10,560 nt of DNA from DASQPE01 sp041488455 (GCA_041488455.1 JBGPPG010000117.1:1-10560), one strand, 5' to 3'. Numbered from the stretch's first letter, positions 1 to 5,730 are shown. Translations and numbers: made by a program. Notes: generated from the sequence alone by a model not told the origin.

Positions 1-170
1 AGCTTGGCACACTCGTCGGCCAGACGCCGATGTTCGAGCCGCTCGAGTTGAGCCGCAACCGCCGCCTCAATGGCTTGGCTCCGGTTCGGATAGCGGGCGT
101 CCCGGACGAGTCGGTCCACCCGCCGCAGGGTCTGGCTGTCGAGGGTGACGGCCACCTTGGTTTTGGCCAT
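1..170 (-). CDS. Ribbon-helix-helix (CopG/Arc-like) antitoxin or repressor, 5' part only
   Basis: The reverse strand reads 56 codons from ATG (168-170) and runs off the left edge, so the C-terminus and any downstream toxin are outside the window. The product begins MAKTKVAVTLDSQTLRRVDR, an N-terminal beta-strand followed by a helix, then NRSQAIEAAVAAQL, the second helix. This is the ribbon-helix-helix pattern of CopG-type DNA-binding antitoxins, which bind DNA as dimers through the strand and repress their own operon. A good Shine-Dalgarno, GGGAGG, lies about 7 bases before the ATG and supports this start. An inverted repeat just upstream (185-203) is a plausible operator. By analogy the unseen next gene on this strand would be a MazF-, RelE- or PIN-type toxin, but that is inference. 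The fold assignment is fairly firm; the toxin class cannot be judged. Confidence 0.72.
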   Translation of the reverse strand, partial: MAKTKVAVTLDSQTLRRVDRLVRDARYPNRSQAIEAAVAAQLERLEHRRLADECAK

Positions 171-184
171 GGCGAAACCTCCCA

Positions 185-203
185 GTATGAGGATATATCA
201 TAC
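185..203 (-). promoter_or_regulatory. Inverted repeat, candidate autoregulatory operator/promoter of the RHH gene
   Basis: The perfect 6-bp arms GTATGA and TCATAC are separated by 7 AT-rich bases, in an otherwise GC-rich region, 15 bases upstream of the ribbon-helix-helix start codon. On the reverse strand the element contains TATGATATAT, which could serve as a -10 box. RHH antitoxins usually bind such short palindromes over their own promoter. The symmetry is seen directly; the operator role is inferred. Confidence 0.45.
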
Positions 204-362
204 CCCGAACGGTCGCAAGGAACCTCACACCCTGCAGGCTCGTACAGCACCTCTGCCGTACAGGCCCCAGAACCCCGAACACGACCCCGAAGAGCGAAGA
301 GGTGTCGATGCCGCACGGCATCTCGGACAACATCAAGGTCCGGGCGACCTTCGCCACGACGT

Positions 363-478
363 TCACCGACCACGGCGCCCGGCGCCGAGCGGAGTGATGA
401 CCAGGCGGCCGCGGGCATATAGGGCATCCGTCTGCACATGGCACGGCGGACAGAGCGCCATAGGCGGTCGGTGAACAG
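363..478 (-). pseudogene. HNH endonuclease C-terminal relic, copy 1
   Basis: On the reverse strand the frame reads MALCPPCHVQTDALYARGRL, then VITPLGAGRRGR and a TGA stop at 363-365. The ALCPPCH block resembles the last part of HNH nucleases, where LxxLCPxCHxxxH supplies the second metal-binding half of the beta-beta-alpha-metal fold. Only this tail remains. Comparison with copy 2 (1811-2050) suggests one base lost just before ATGGCG, because GACCGCCTATGGCGC here aligns with GACCGGCTGGTGGCGC there. No N-terminal part is recognisable upstream, where the brnT promoter region begins. It is a decayed fragment, not a functional gene. The family call rests on the short Cys-Pro-Pro-Cys-His block and on the match with copy 2. 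Confidence 0.5.
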
Positions 479-562
479 GGCCTGCGTCGAGTTCAGCCAG
501 GAGGCCAGGGTACAGGTGGAACGAGCGAAGCGTGTCGCGACGCCAAGCAACGGAGTTTCGTA

Positions 563-573
563 TATACTGAAGC
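563..573 (+). promoter_or_regulatory. -10 box TATACT immediately upstream of brnT (probable leaderless start)
   Basis: TATACT occupies 563-568 and the GTG start is at 574, which leaves only 5 bases. A transcript starting 6-7 bases after the -10 would begin at or next to the start codon. No Shine-Dalgarno lies between. The box sits inside the palindrome GTATATAC (560-567), a possible operator for the BrnA repressor. No convincing -35 hexamer was found. Confidence 0.5.
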
Positions 574-864
574 GTGTTCGAGTGGGACGCGCGGAAGGCC
601 GCAGTCAATCGCACCAAGCACGGGGTCTCGTTCGAAGAGGCGGGGACCGTGTTCGGTGATCCGGAGGCCCTCGACGGCCCGGACCTGCGTCACTCTGAGA
701 AGGAGTCCCGATTCCTACGACTGGGACGCGCGGCAACTGGCCGCGTGCTCATCGTGGCTTATACCGTGAGGAGGCGACGCGATGGCCAAAGCATCCGCAT
801 CATCAGCGCACGCCGTGCGAGCCGGAAGGAGCGGGCGGCCTTTGCGGCGGCGTCACCGGATTGA
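574..864 (+). CDS. brnT: BrnT-family toxin (DUF497), type II TA ribonuclease
   Basis: The 96-aa product begins with GTG and reads FEWDARKAAVNRTKHGVSFE at its N-terminus, the hallmark of BrnT (older name DUF497): FEWD, then NxxKHGVSFEEA. It ends RIISARRASRKERAAF, the conserved basic C-terminal block. BrnT is a RelE-fold toxin that cleaves RNA, and BrnA neutralises it. The length matches the family norm of about 90-100 aa. The GTG at 574 is chosen because FEWD normally follows the initiator directly and because a TATACT box ends 5 bases upstream with no ribosome-binding site, which suits leaderless translation. The gene overlaps brnA by 83 bases in another frame. No frameshift or missing conserved block is visible, so this toxin is probably functional. 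Confidence 0.9.
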   Translation: MFEWDARKAAVNRTKHGVSFEEAGTVFGDPEALDGPDLRHSEKESRFLRLGRAATGRVLIVAYTVRRRRDGQSIRIISARRASRKERAAFAAASPD

Positions 865-1084
865 CTTCTCCGACATCCCGGAGGCTTCGCCTGCGCAGCT
901 CCGAGCGATGCGACGGGTGGGGCGGCCCCCGTTGGGAGCCAAAGCGAGGCGCCTAATCGCTATCCGGATCGATCCCCAGGTGCTGGAGGCCGTGCGGCGC
1001 GAGGCGAAGCGGCGGGGGTTGGGCTACCAATCCCTCATCAACAATCTGCTCGCGAGGCACGTCGGACGCAAGCGGAGCGCCTGA
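782..1084 (+). CDS. brnA: BrnA-family antitoxin (DUF4415-like)
   Basis: The 100-aa product contains IDFSDIPEASPAQLRAMRRV, then GRPPLGAKARRLIAIRIDPQ and a C-terminal helix ending YQSLINNLLARHV. This matches BrnA/DUF4415 antitoxins: the N-terminal part contacts the toxin, and the C-terminal ribbon-helix-helix (strand RLIAIRIDP, then two helices) binds the operator. GAGGAGG at 768-774, 7 bases before ATG 782, is a textbook Shine-Dalgarno and supports this start, although it gives an unusual basic N-terminal extension (residues 1-25) before IDFSDIPE. Later starts at 815 (GTG) or 842 (TTG) are possible. The toxin-first order and translational overlap are typical of brnTA. The protein is expected to repress the promoter at 560-573. 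Confidence 0.88.
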   Translation: MAKASASSAHAVRAGRSGRPLRRRHRIDFSDIPEASPAQLRAMRRVGRPPLGAKARRLIAIRIDPQVLEAVRREAKRRGLGYQSLINNLLARHVGRKRSA

Positions 1085-1337
1085 ACGCCCCGACAGCTGA
1101 ATGGCGCGGCGTGGAGCGCAACGCCGGTGGCCATGGCCGCTTCGTTGACCACCATCCGGTTCGAGTGGCCGGGGATGGCGGCCGCGTCACCGTCTGGCCG
1201 CGTGCCGAGAAACATCAGGGTCCCCGGGACGCGGCGCCCCCCTCCGCGCGTCGGTCGCCTACGAGAAGCCAGCCTGAGCCGGGACTGAGCCGGGTGTCCG
1301 TCTTGGCGGGCCCGGCGCGTGCGCCGGTCCGGCACGG
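1085..1337. other. Gene-poor stretch between brnA and the LLM oxidoreductase relic
   Basis: No convincing gene is visible. Open frames exist on both strands because of the GC content, but none has a recognisable domain, ribosome-binding site or natural ends. The reverse strand at about 1120-1240 reads FLGTRPDGDAAAIPGHSNRM, which looks protein-like, but I cannot assign it and it may be another worn fragment. Confidence 0.4.
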
Positions 1338-1600
1338 TCAGGCCGGCGCGAAGATGCCGTCGGACCGCTGACCGGCCGGCGACGCGCCACTCGGAGCCGG
1401 CGCCGCGGGCTGCGCGAGCGCGGCGTCATACTGGAGCGCCGGCATGACGCGATCGGCGAAGAGCCGCATGTTGAGCAGGGCCTCGTGGTGAGGCATCCCG
1501 CCGAAGCACGGCGCGCTCGTGGGCCTCGGTCCGGGTCTCTGCGACCGAGATGTTGGTGAGGATGATGTGCCGGGCGAAAAGCCGGGGCGCGAGGGGCGGG
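1338..1600 (-). pseudogene. LLM-class flavin-dependent oxidoreductase, frameshifted C-terminal fragment
   Basis: Two reverse-strand frames together give the end of a luciferase-like (LLM) flavin-dependent oxidoreductase. One frame, to about 1517, reads LAPRLFARHIILTNISVAET then RTEAHERA. The next, from about 1515 to the stop at 1338, reads FGGMPHHEALLNMRLFADRV then MPAL. These resemble the alpha-helical end of the TIM barrel and the LRLFAExVMP tail of such enzymes. The join needs a small indel at about 1515. Everything upstream of about 1600, including the substrate and flavin sites, is gone; the usual length is about 330-400 aa. The family is recognised from memory of the tail motif. The fragment is certainly non-functional. 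Confidence 0.55.
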
Positions 1601-1619
1601 CTGAGGGTGCCGGGTGACC

Positions 1620-1631
1620 TATACTCGGTCC
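1620..1631 (+). promoter_or_regulatory. -10 box TATACT, 6 bases before a GTG start
   Basis: TATACT at 1620-1625 is followed by CGGTCC and then GTG at 1632, the same layout as upstream of brnT. It would give a leaderless mRNA for the small membrane protein. No good -35 hexamer is visible at 17 +/- 1 bp. Confidence 0.4.
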
Positions 1632-1824
1632 GTGGCGTTGGCACCCCCGTCGTCGTTCCGGGCGCGCTGGGCGCCCCGGCTCGCGCTGATCGGCTACGCC
1701 GCCCTCCTGGCGACCTCGGTGCTCGACCATCAGAACGACGGAACAATCCTACGGAAGGGGTCTCGTGTCCGCGCTCGGCTGGCCGCTTTGGTTGGTCGCG
1801 GCGCTGGGCGTCAGAGGCCGGTAG
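1632..1824 (+). pseudogene. Small predicted membrane protein with a one-base frameshift
   Basis: From GTG 1632 the frame reads VALAPPSSFRARWAPRLALI, then GYAALLATSVLDHQNDGTIL and RKG. The reading then shifts by one base in the GGGG run at 1757-1760 and continues LVSALGWPLWLVAALGVRGR to TAG at 1822-1824. Removing one G gives a coherent protein of about 63 residues: a short cytoplasmic head, a hydrophobic helix (about residues 14-28), a polar turn (DHQNDGT) and a second hydrophobic helix. Both halves keep good codon use and end cleanly, so the shift is recent or an assembly error in a homopolymer. I do not recognise the family. A -10-like TATACT sits 6 bases before the GTG, and a GTG at 1614 in the same frame is an alternative start. 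No functional inference is offered. Confidence 0.45.
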
Positions 1825-2050
1825 TCCGGGCAATTCCAGAGGCGCCGTTCGACCTCCGCGGCGTACTGGCGGAACAGGCGTCCCCCCGAACGCGTGGTTC
1901 GCTGGTAGGCCGGCTGCGTGCGTAGGGGGCATCCGTTTGGGCATGGCCTGGAGGACAGAGCGCCACCAGCCGGTCGAGATCGCGGTCCGAGACCCACCCC
2001 GGCCTGGCGGGCTCTGGTACGATCTCGATCGGAATGCCCAGGCGAACGAG
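1811..2050 (-). pseudogene. HNH endonuclease relic, copy 2, abutting the helicase
   Basis: The reverse frame ending at TGA 1811-1813 reads VRLGIPIEIVPEPARPGWVS, then DRDLDRLVALCPPGHAQTDA and PYARS. The VALCPPGHAQTDAPYAR block aligns with ALCPPCHVQTDALYARG of copy 1, so both derive from the same HNH-type nuclease. Here the second Cys of CPPC is Gly, which would break zinc or metal structuring. Downstream of PYARS the frame runs on without similarity and overlaps the opposite-strand membrane protein. A second reverse frame (about 1830-1910) also looks codon-like, so another frameshift is possible. On its 5' side the fragment ends at about 2040-2052, exactly where the helicase on the other strand begins, which marks a rearrangement junction. 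Confidence 0.5.
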
Positions 2051-2996
2051 TGTGGCCCATCACGGTCACCACCTACGACAGCGCCTGGATCCACATGAAG
2101 GAGATCGGCAACCGCTACCGGCTCGTGGTCTTCGACGAGGCCCATCACCTGCCGGGGCCGAGCCTTCACGAGAGCGCCCTCGACTGCCTGGCGCCCATGC
2201 GCCTCGGGCTCACGGCGATCCCGACGCGCGCCGACCGCCGCGACCAGCTGCTGGACGAGCTCATCGGTCCCGTCGCCTTCCGGGAGGAGATCCCGGAGGC
2301 CAAGGGCCGGACGCTCGCCGACTACAGCGTGATCCGGGTGCCGATCCACCTCGACTCCAAAGAGCAGGAGGAATTCGACCGCTGCTCGCGCCAGGTCCGC
2401 GCCTACCTGGCCGACCGCCGCCGGGAGGAGCCCGACTTCGAGTGGACCGACCTCACCCGCCGTTCACGAACCGACGCCCCGGCGCGGGAGGTGCTGCGGG
2501 CCTACCGACGCAAGCTCACCCTCATCCATCGCTCGGCGGAGAAGCTGCGCGTCGTCGAGGACATCCTGCGCCTGCACCCCGACGAGCAGGCGTGATCTTC
2601 ACCGCCTCCACCCGCATGGCGCTCGACGTCTCCGCCCGCTTCCTCATCCCGGCGCTCACGGCCCACTCGGACAAGCGCGAGCGCAATGCCGTGCTCGACG
2701 GCTTCGCCCGGGGGACGATCCGCGCGCTGGCGGCCTGCGAGGTGCTCAACGAGGGGTGGGACGCTCCCGCGCTGAAGCTGGGGGTGGTGCTGGGGGGCGA
2801 GAAGGGCGTCAAGGAGGCGATCCAGCGCATTGGCCGGCTGCTGCGCCGTTCCGGGGACCGGGCGGCGCGCCTCTACGAGGTCGTGGTCCAGGAGACGCCG
2901 GACGTGGCCCGGGCGCGCCGGCGGGGACGGAGCGATGCTTACCAGGCAGCAACGCGTCTATCACTGGGACAGGCGAGCCAGCTCGATCTCTTCTGA
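2041..2996 (+). pseudogene. XPB-like superfamily 2 DNA helicase, N-terminally truncated and frameshifted
   Basis: The recognisable sequence starts at ITVTTYDSAWIHMKEIGNRY and continues LVVFDEAHHLPGP (Walker B DEAH at 2134-2145) and LGLTAIPTRADRRDQLLDEL (motif III region). One frame ends at TGA 2593-2595 after LHPDEQA; the next resumes VIFTASTRMALDVSARFLIP, with motif V-like VLNEGWDAPALKLGVVLGG and motif VI AIQRIGRLLRRSGDR, ending QLDLF at 2996. One base is missing near 2590-2592. The first roughly 120 residues, including the Q motif and the Walker A lysine, are absent, so ATP hydrolysis is not expected. Motif III has TAI where TAT is usual. XPB (archaeal nucleotide-excision-repair type) unwinds DNA with Bax1, whose gene follows directly with a 62-bp overlap. 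The family call is firm; loss of function is inferred from the truncation. Confidence 0.82.
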
Positions 2997-4110
2997 CCGC
3001 CTGGACGAGGCGGATCTGCCGTACCTCGAGCGGGCCCTCGGCGTCTACCGGTCCGTGACGGGGGAGCGGCTGGGCCGTGTCCGGGACGCGGCCCGCGCCG
3101 TGCTGGAGGGGCTGCGCCCCGATCGCGTCGAGGCCGTGGTCCAGCTCCTCGATGACGCGGCCACCTACGAGTGGCCACGCGGCGGCCAGCAGGCAGAGCG
3201 CCGCGTCCGCCTCTTCGAGCTGGCCTCCCGCCAGCATCCGTCGCTCGACCCGGGGGTCGGCGGCTCCCTCGTGAGCGAGGTCTTCGGGGCGGCGCCGCGC
3301 CAGCATGGCGAGCGCGTCGCCCTGCTCTACGCCGACTACCCGGAGTTCCACCGGCTCCGCGCGTTCCCGGCCGACTACACCGCCCAGGACCTGCGGGCCG
3401 ACTACGACCTGGGCCAGGCCCAGGCCCTGCTCTACTCCGCGGTGCGCGTGACCGTGAGGACCCGGGCCGACTTCAAGCACATCGTCCAGTACGCGGGGCT
3501 CTCCCGGCTCCTGCACCGGATCGAGCCCGCGCCGGGCGAGGGCTACCGGTTCACCTTCGACGGCCCCAACTCCCTGCTGCGCCACACCCATGCCTACGGC
3601 GTGGACTTCGCCCGCTTCCTGGCGGCGCTGGTCCAGGCTCGGGACTGGGAGCTCACGGCCGAGATCGAGCTCCGGAAGGGCTGGCGCCCGCTCCTGTTCC
3701 GCCTCTGCTCCGCCGACGGGCTGCGCTCCCGCGTCCCGGCCCCCGGCCTGTTCGACTCGGCCATCGAGGCCGCGCTGGCGGAAAAGTTCGGCGCCGAGCG
3801 GGACGGCTGGCGGCTGAGCCGCGAGGGCGCGGTCCTCGAGGCGGGCGGCGCGCTCCTCGTGCCCGACTTCGTCTTCACCCACGACGACGGTAGCCGGGTC
3901 GCGCTGGAGGTCGTCGGCTACTGGACGCCAGAGTATCTCGCCGAGAAGCTCCGCAAGCTGCGCCGCGTGCAGGGCGTGAACCTCCTCGTTGCCGTCCGGA
4001 AGTCCCTGGCCCTCCAGCCCGGCGCCCTGCCCCAGGCCGCGCTCCTCTTCAAGAGCCGCATCCTGCTCCGCGACCTCCTGCCTCGGCTCGAGGCCTTCCG
4101 CAAGCGCTGA
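2935..4110 (+). CDS. Bax1/DUF790-family nuclease, partner of XPB helicase
   Basis: This 391-aa product is a full-length DUF790 protein, the family named Bax1 (binds archaeal XPB). Diagnostic stretches are LDEADLPYLERALGVYRSVT near the start, VALLYADYPEFHRLRAFPAD then LGQAQALLYSAVRVTVR (where the partner-binding and N-terminal domains lie), and a PD-(D/E)XK-like nuclease end: P-D311-F, A-L-E325-V-V-G-Y-W, then TPEYLAEKLRKLR with K338. Archaeal Bax1 is an endonuclease that cuts unwound DNA beside XPB. The ATG at 2935 overlaps the helicase end by 62 bases and has only a weak GGAG-type site; later starts would lose the conserved N-terminus. No stop or frameshift breaks it, in contrast to its helicase. 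Its expression would depend on the disrupted upstream operon, so it may be recently orphaned or act alone. Confidence 0.88.
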   Translation: MLTRQQRVYHWDRRASSISSDRLDEADLPYLERALGVYRSVTGERLGRVRDAARAVLEGLRPDRVEAVVQLLDDAATYEWPRGGQQAERRVRLFELASRQHPSLDPGVGGSLVSEVFGAAPRQHGERVALLYADYPEFHRLRAFPADYTAQDLRADYDLGQAQALLYSAVRVTVRTRADFKHIVQYAGLSRLLHRIEPAPGEGYRFTFDGPNSLLRHTHAYGVDFARFLAALVQARDWELTAEIELRKGWRPLLFRLCSADGLRSRVPAPGLFDSAIEAALAEKFGAERDGWRLSREGAVLEAGGALLVPDFVFTHDDGSRVALEVVGYWTPEYLAEKLRKLRRVQGVNLLVAVRKSLALQPGALPQAALLFKSRILLRDLLPRLEAFRKR

Positions 4111-4112
4111 CC

Positions 4113-4262
4113 GCGTCCGAGCGGCTGCTTCCGGTGGCGGACGCGGCGGTCTTCGGCGTGCCGAACGCCGACCTTGGGGAAGAGGTCAATGCGGTCGTGC
4201 AGGCGATGCGGGGCGTCGAGAGCGTCGGCTCGGCGTCGACGCGAGGGGGCGTCGAATTGTAG
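4113..4262 (+). pseudogene. AMP-dependent acyl-CoA synthetase/ligase, C-terminal fragment
   Basis: The forward frame beginning just after the Bax1 stop reads SERLLPVADAAVFGVPNADL, then GEEVNAVVQ, and ends at TAG 4260-4262. The pattern VxDAAVFGVPxxDLGEEVxAVV is typical of the small C-terminal domain of acyl-CoA synthetases and AMP-forming ligases, just before the catalytic-lysine segment. Only about 45 residues remain of roughly 500, with no start codon or ribosome-binding site. After VVQ the sequence degenerates. It is debris brought to the end of the xpb-bax1 pair by rearrangement. The motif is easily recognised; the exact substrate class is unknown. Confidence 0.6.
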
Positions 4263-4282
4263 TTGGGCCGACAGCGCCGGAG

Positions 4283-4552
4283 CTACAGCTTGCCAAGAAG
4301 ACGATCGTACTCAGCGTGCGACCCGATCCAAAACCAGGTGATGTCCTCATCCTCCAGAAGCCCGAGGGCACGATATCCGAGGGTCACGCGGGCGGAGTAG
4401 ATGGGGTCGCGGTTGTGAACCTTCTTGAAGTGGAGGCTGGGATGCCCGGGGTTCTCGAGGAACAACCGATACGCTTTCCGAGCGAACTCTCGGATCTCAG
4501 GTGGCAGCTCGCGATACGCCGCCCAGAAGCGCGGCGTCGCGCGCGATCTCAC
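4283..4552 (-). CDS. ParE/RelE-superfamily toxin
   Basis: The 89-aa reverse-strand product begins with GTG and reads RSRATPRFWAAYRELPPEIR, then LHFKKVHNRDPIYSARVTL, GYRALG and ITWFWIGSHAEYDRLLGKL. The pattern RFWxxYxxLPPEIRxxARKAYRLF, LHFKKV and WFWIGSHAEYDRLL is that of a common ParE/RelE-fold toxin group, acting either as an mRNA interferase or on gyrase. Its GTG overlaps the antitoxin stop in GTGA (4549-4552), so translation is coupled and the antitoxin comes first. Length is normal for the fold and no damage is visible, so the module is probably active. RelE versus ParE target cannot be decided from sequence alone. Confidence 0.85.
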   Translation of the reverse strand: MRSRATPRFWAAYRELPPEIREFARKAYRLFLENPGHPSLHFKKVHNRDPIYSARVTLGYRALGLLEDEDITWFWIGSHAEYDRLLGKL

Positions 4553-4767
4553 AGCTTATCGGGGTCGAGTTCCGTTGCTCTGCCAGCGGCGCGCTCAGCC
4601 CGAGCCTCGCCTGCTAACTGGCTCAGGGCTTCCTGTGAGGTTGAGAACTGGCGCGCCCAGTGCTCCTCGTCGCGAAGCTCATCGAGCAGCCACTGGGCGA
4701 TCCGGTCCTGTTCGTCGGCAGGTAGCGTCGCGAGTTTCGCAAGAGCAGAATCCAGGGCTCGGCTCAT
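4549..4767 (-). CDS. Cognate antitoxin of the ParE/RelE-like toxin
   Basis: The 72-aa reverse-strand product reads MSRALDSALAKLATLPADEQ, then DRIAQWLLDELRDEEHWARQ, FSTSQEALSQLAGEARAERA and ends TELDPDKL. It is acidic and helical, with the arrangement LPxxEQDxIAxWLLDELxxExxW...SQxALxxLAxEAxxExxAGRxxxLDPDKL that accompanies this toxin group. The N-terminal helices probably mediate DNA binding and dimerisation and the C-terminal half wraps the toxin. ATG 4765-4767 is preferred over the in-frame ATG 18 bases upstream because a TATACT -10 box lies between the two, ending 7 bases before it, so this mRNA would be leaderless. It overlaps the toxin by 4 bases. Confidence 0.82.
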   Translation of the reverse strand: MSRALDSALAKLATLPADEQDRIAQWLLDELRDEEHWARQFSTSQEALSQLAGEARAERAAGRATELDPDKL

Positions 4768-4772
4768 TGGAC

Positions 4773-4790
4773 GTAGTATACACATTCTAC
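4773..4790 (-). promoter_or_regulatory. Promoter/operator of the ParE-type module
   Basis: On the reverse strand TATACT (4775-4780) is preceded by TGTG, an extended-type context, and ends 7 bases before the antitoxin ATG. The surrounding GTAGTATACACATTCTAC is an imperfect palindrome with GTAG/CTAC ends, a plausible site for antitoxin autorepression. A -35 is unclear; TTGGGC lies at 19 bp. The promoter begins right where the transposase remnant ends. Confidence 0.45.
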
Positions 4791-4799
4791 GCGGACGCG

Positions 4800-5058
4800 G
4801 CCCAACAACCGGTTGCAGCGTCACCGCCTCGTGCAGCTCGCGCTCCACGCGCCGCCGCCGCTCGTGCTGCTCACTGACCGCGCGCGCGTACTCCTGGAAC
4901 ACGATCTGCTGCGGTGGGGTCGGGCACACCACCTCGGCCAGCCAGCGCAGATGGGCGGCGTTCCAGGTGACCCGGCCCTCGTAGCGAATGTCCTGCCGCA
5001 GCAGGAACGACTTCAGCCGGCGCTTGCTCCTTGATCTCTCCGTGAACAAGAGCATCTT
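4800..5058 (-). mobile_element. IS110-type transposase remnant (internal fragment)
   Basis: The reverse frame reads FTERSRSKRRLKSFLLRQDI, then RYEGRVTWNAAHLRWLAEVV, CPTPPQQIVFQEYARAVSEQ and HERRRRVERELHEAV. This matches the central part of IS110-family transposases: the basic segment RLKxFLLRxxIRY, then WxxAHxRWL and QQIVFQEYxxAVxxxxERxxRLExxL. Both the N-terminal RuvC-like DEDD half and the C-terminal serine-containing transposase domain are missing, so it is inactive. About 86 of roughly 350 residues remain. It merges directly into the promoter of the ParE-type module and lies beside the truncated dienelactone hydrolase, so it may mark an old insertion or recombination event. Confidence 0.72.
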
Positions 5059-5084
5059 CGCCGGCGCCTGAGTCTTGGCGCGAC

Positions 5085-5708
5085 TCACGCCGCGTACGGC
5101 AGGATCTGGCGATGGAACATCGCGAAGATCAGCTCCCAGTCGCGCGCGGCCGCGCGCGCGTCGAAGATGTCGCGATTGGGCAATGCGTACCCGTGGACGG
5201 CGCCGTCGTGGATCGCGTAGCGATAGCCGACCGGGCCCGGGCGCAACAGCGCGTCGAGCTCCTTCACCATGGAGAGCGGGGCGTAGGGATCGGTTGCCGC
5301 GAAGCCGCAGTAGAGCTCGCCGCGGAGCTGCCTGGCCCGGCGATGCGGGGAGTCGGCGGCGTCGCTCATGAGGTAGGTGCCGTGCAAGCTCGCGGAGGCC
5401 CGGACGTGCGCCGAGTAGTGGCCGGCCACGCACAGCACGTGCCGGCCGCCCATGCAGTAGCCGATCGCGCCCACTCCCCCGGGGCGCACCGGCTCGCCGC
5501 GCCGGACGAACTCGAGGATGGCGCCGGTGTCGTCGACGACCATCGCATTGGCGAGCCGACTGCCGGGCGCGATCACCCGCTGCCGGCGTTCCTCGTCGGC
5601 CGACAGCTCGCGCGGGGGGTGCGCCGGCTCCTGCTCCCGGGGAGGTCGGAGGCCGCGAAACACGAGGAAGCCGCGGTGGAGTCGTGCCGTGTCCCTTGAC
5701 CGTCCCAC
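5085..5708 (-). pseudogene. Dienelactone hydrolase-family protein, 5' truncated
   Basis: The reverse frame of 207 codons carries NAMVVDDTGAILEFVRRG, the nucleophile elbow GAIGYCMGGRHVLCVAGH, the Asp segment FAATDPYAPLSM and the His segment HDGAVHGYALPNRDIFDARA, ending ILPYAA. This is the Cys-Asp-His triad of dienelactone hydrolases, alpha/beta hydrolases that open cyclic lactones in chlorocatechol-type degradation. A complete enzyme has about 235-250 residues with an N-terminal beta-sheet region and a conserved Glu. Here the first roughly 70 residues are replaced by arginine-rich sequence, and the only start, GTG 5706-5708, lies inside the phd promoter of the opposite strand with no ribosome-binding site. 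The catalytic half is intact in frame, so the truncation looks recent. Probably non-functional. Confidence 0.75.
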
Positions 5709-5730
5709 CTAACATGGCTAACATGGCCAT
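5696..5730 (+). promoter_or_regulatory. Promoter and operator of phd-vapC
   Basis: TTGACC (5696-5701), a 17-base spacer and TAACAT (5719-5724) form a near-consensus sigma70-type promoter. The predicted start of transcription, about 6-7 bases on, coincides with the ATG at 5731, so the mRNA is leaderless. TAACATGGC occurs twice in tandem (5710-5718 and 5719-5727), and ATGGC/GCCAT form an inverted repeat (5714-5730) across the -10, a likely Phd-binding site. Confidence 0.7.

Noticed and set aside
308..397. Forward 29-codon frame MPHGISDNIKVRATF... with a purine-rich site upstream
   Set aside because: It overlaps the end of HNH relic copy 1 on the other strand, is very short and has no recognised motif.
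1426..2349. Minus-strand frame of about 307 codons
   Set aside because: It is not one gene; it strings together part of the LLM relic, the antisense of the membrane protein, an off-frame reading of the HNH relic and the antisense of the helicase.
2809..3882. Minus-strand open frame of about 357 codons
   Set aside because: It lies antisense to bax1, is rich in Gly/Arg/Glu repeats and has no domain; the plus strand is clearly DUF790.
5112..5699. Plus-strand frame of about 195 codons opposite the hydrolase
   Set aside because: The minus strand carries the GYCMGG, DPYAP and VHGYAL triad motifs; the plus frame has no domain.
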